A stretch of 33,248 bases of DNA from Vannielia litorea (GTDB lineage Bacteria > Pseudomonadota > Alphaproteobacteria > Rhodobacterales > Rhodobacteraceae): positions 1 to 33,248 of the forward strand of contig NZ_QTNQ01000044.1 in the NCBI RefSeq assembly GCF_018424695.1, given 5' to 3'. The notes under the pieces are model-generated. The model searched no databases, was not told where the DNA came from, and was given only the letters and a program-made list of their open reading frames with translations. Of this stretch, positions 32,798-33,248 are shown piece by piece (positions within the stretch are counted from its first letter, which is position 1; every line of letters begins with the position of its first letter). A program made the translations under genes and the position numbers.

Positions 32798-33248
32798 ATG
32801 GCGGCGCACGCGCCCACCACCCGCACCTTCCCCTCGCCGGTCGTCGAGGCCAAGAGCTGGCTCAAGGGCCTCACCTTTCCGCCCGAGCGTCCGTTGATCG
32901 ACGCCGGGCAGGCCGCGCCCGCCGACCCGCCCCCCGATGCGCTGCGCAAGGCCATCTCCGAGGCCGCGCTGACCGACCCTGCGGCGCATCAATACGGCGC
33001 GGTGCTGGGGCTTGGCCCCCTGCGCGAAGCGCTGGCCGCGAATATCGCGGCCACCTATGGCGGCAACGTCGCGCCCGCGCAGGTTTGCATCACCTCCGGG
33101 GCCAACCACGCCTTCTGCGCGGCCATGGCCTCGCTGGCCGGGCCGGGCGACGAGGTGCTGCTGCCGACGCCGTGGTACTTCAATCACAAGATGTGGCTCG
33201 ACATGGCGGGTGTTTCGGCGCTCCCCCTGCCCTGCGGCCCCGCCCTTC
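32798..33248 (+). CDS. Class I/II aminotransferase, 5' part (cut by window end)
   Basis: An open frame runs from the ATG at 32798 to the window end (150 codons). It reads LKGLTFPPERPLIDAGQAAP, HQYGAVLGLGPLREALAANI and ITSGANHAFCAAMASLAGPG, then VLLPTPWYFNHKMWLD. This matches the N-terminal part of PLP-dependent fold-type I aminotransferases, with the Y-G-x-x-x-G-x-x-x-LR motif and the SGANHAF cofactor-phosphate loop. The catalytic Lys lies beyond the window. A GTG at 32783 is an alternative start. Substrate unknown; it follows gpt closely and may be co-transcribed. Confidence 0.85.
   Translation, partial: MAAHAPTTRTFPSPVVEAKSWLKGLTFPPERPLIDAGQAAPADPPPDALRKAISEAALTDPAAHQYGAVLGLGPLREALAANIAATYGGNVAPAQVCITSGANHAFCAAMASLAGPGDEVLLPTPWYFNHKMWLDMAGVSALPLPCGPAL

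Overview
The window looks like chromosomal DNA of a high-GC marine alphaproteobacterium, most probably Rhodobacteraceae (Roseobacter group). This is inferred from the gene complement (class II ribonucleotide reductase NrdJ, fused TAXI-type TRAP permease, SufT-like and SufA-like proteins, two-domain cold-shock protein beside a DUF192 protein) and from strong G/C third positions. No rRNA, CRISPR array, insertion sequence, integrase or phage gene was seen. Most of the window is ordinary core or near-core sequence carrying several small accessory modules.

Layout. 0-5.7 kb: a membrane pentapeptide-repeat protein, SufT-like Fe-S maturation factor, secreted glycerophosphodiester phosphodiesterase, a low-complexity secreted protein on the minus strand, and an A-type Fe-S carrier. 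5.7-9.6 kb: a translationally coupled trio (CoxE-like VWA protein, small membrane protein, DedA protein), an orphan ferric-iron binding protein and a SlyD-like FKBP isomerase. 9.6-12.5 kb: two overlapping ATP-grasp genes of unknown product, divergent from a lipoprotein L,D-transpeptidase. 12.6-15.3 kb: a stretch of visibly different composition with an Lrp/AsnC remnant, a LysR regulator, a small membrane protein and a haloalkane-dehalogenase-like hydrolase. 15.3-21 kb: SGNH lipoprotein, then nrdJ and a small Cys-containing protein on the minus strand, behind an 824-bp upstream region with NrdR-like boxes and many inverted repeats. 21-26.7 kb: a TAXI TRAP transporter divergent from a MarR regulator that overlaps a formylglycine-type sulfatase/phosphonate ester hydrolase. 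26.7-29.8 kb: tRNA-Pro, DUF192 protein, double cold-shock protein, PdxH and FabI. 29.8-33.2 kb: LysR divergent from a carboxymuconolactone decarboxylase-like protein and an SDR, then xanthine-guanine phosphoribosyltransferase and a truncated aminotransferase.

Most interesting signals. (1) Two unlinked intergenic regions, 14 kb apart, carry the same roughly 70-bp element: four 11-bp units around TGCAT followed, at an identical 10-bp offset, by a CGGTTWACG block. (2) An uncharacterised tandem ATP-grasp operon. (3) A long structured region upstream of nrdJ with several NrdR-like boxes, two of them 31 bp apart centre to centre. (4) A MarR / sulfatase / TAXI-TRAP unit that looks like a dedicated uptake-and-hydrolysis system for an organic sulfate or phosphonate ester. 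All functional statements rest on reading the sequence and on family knowledge; no search was run.
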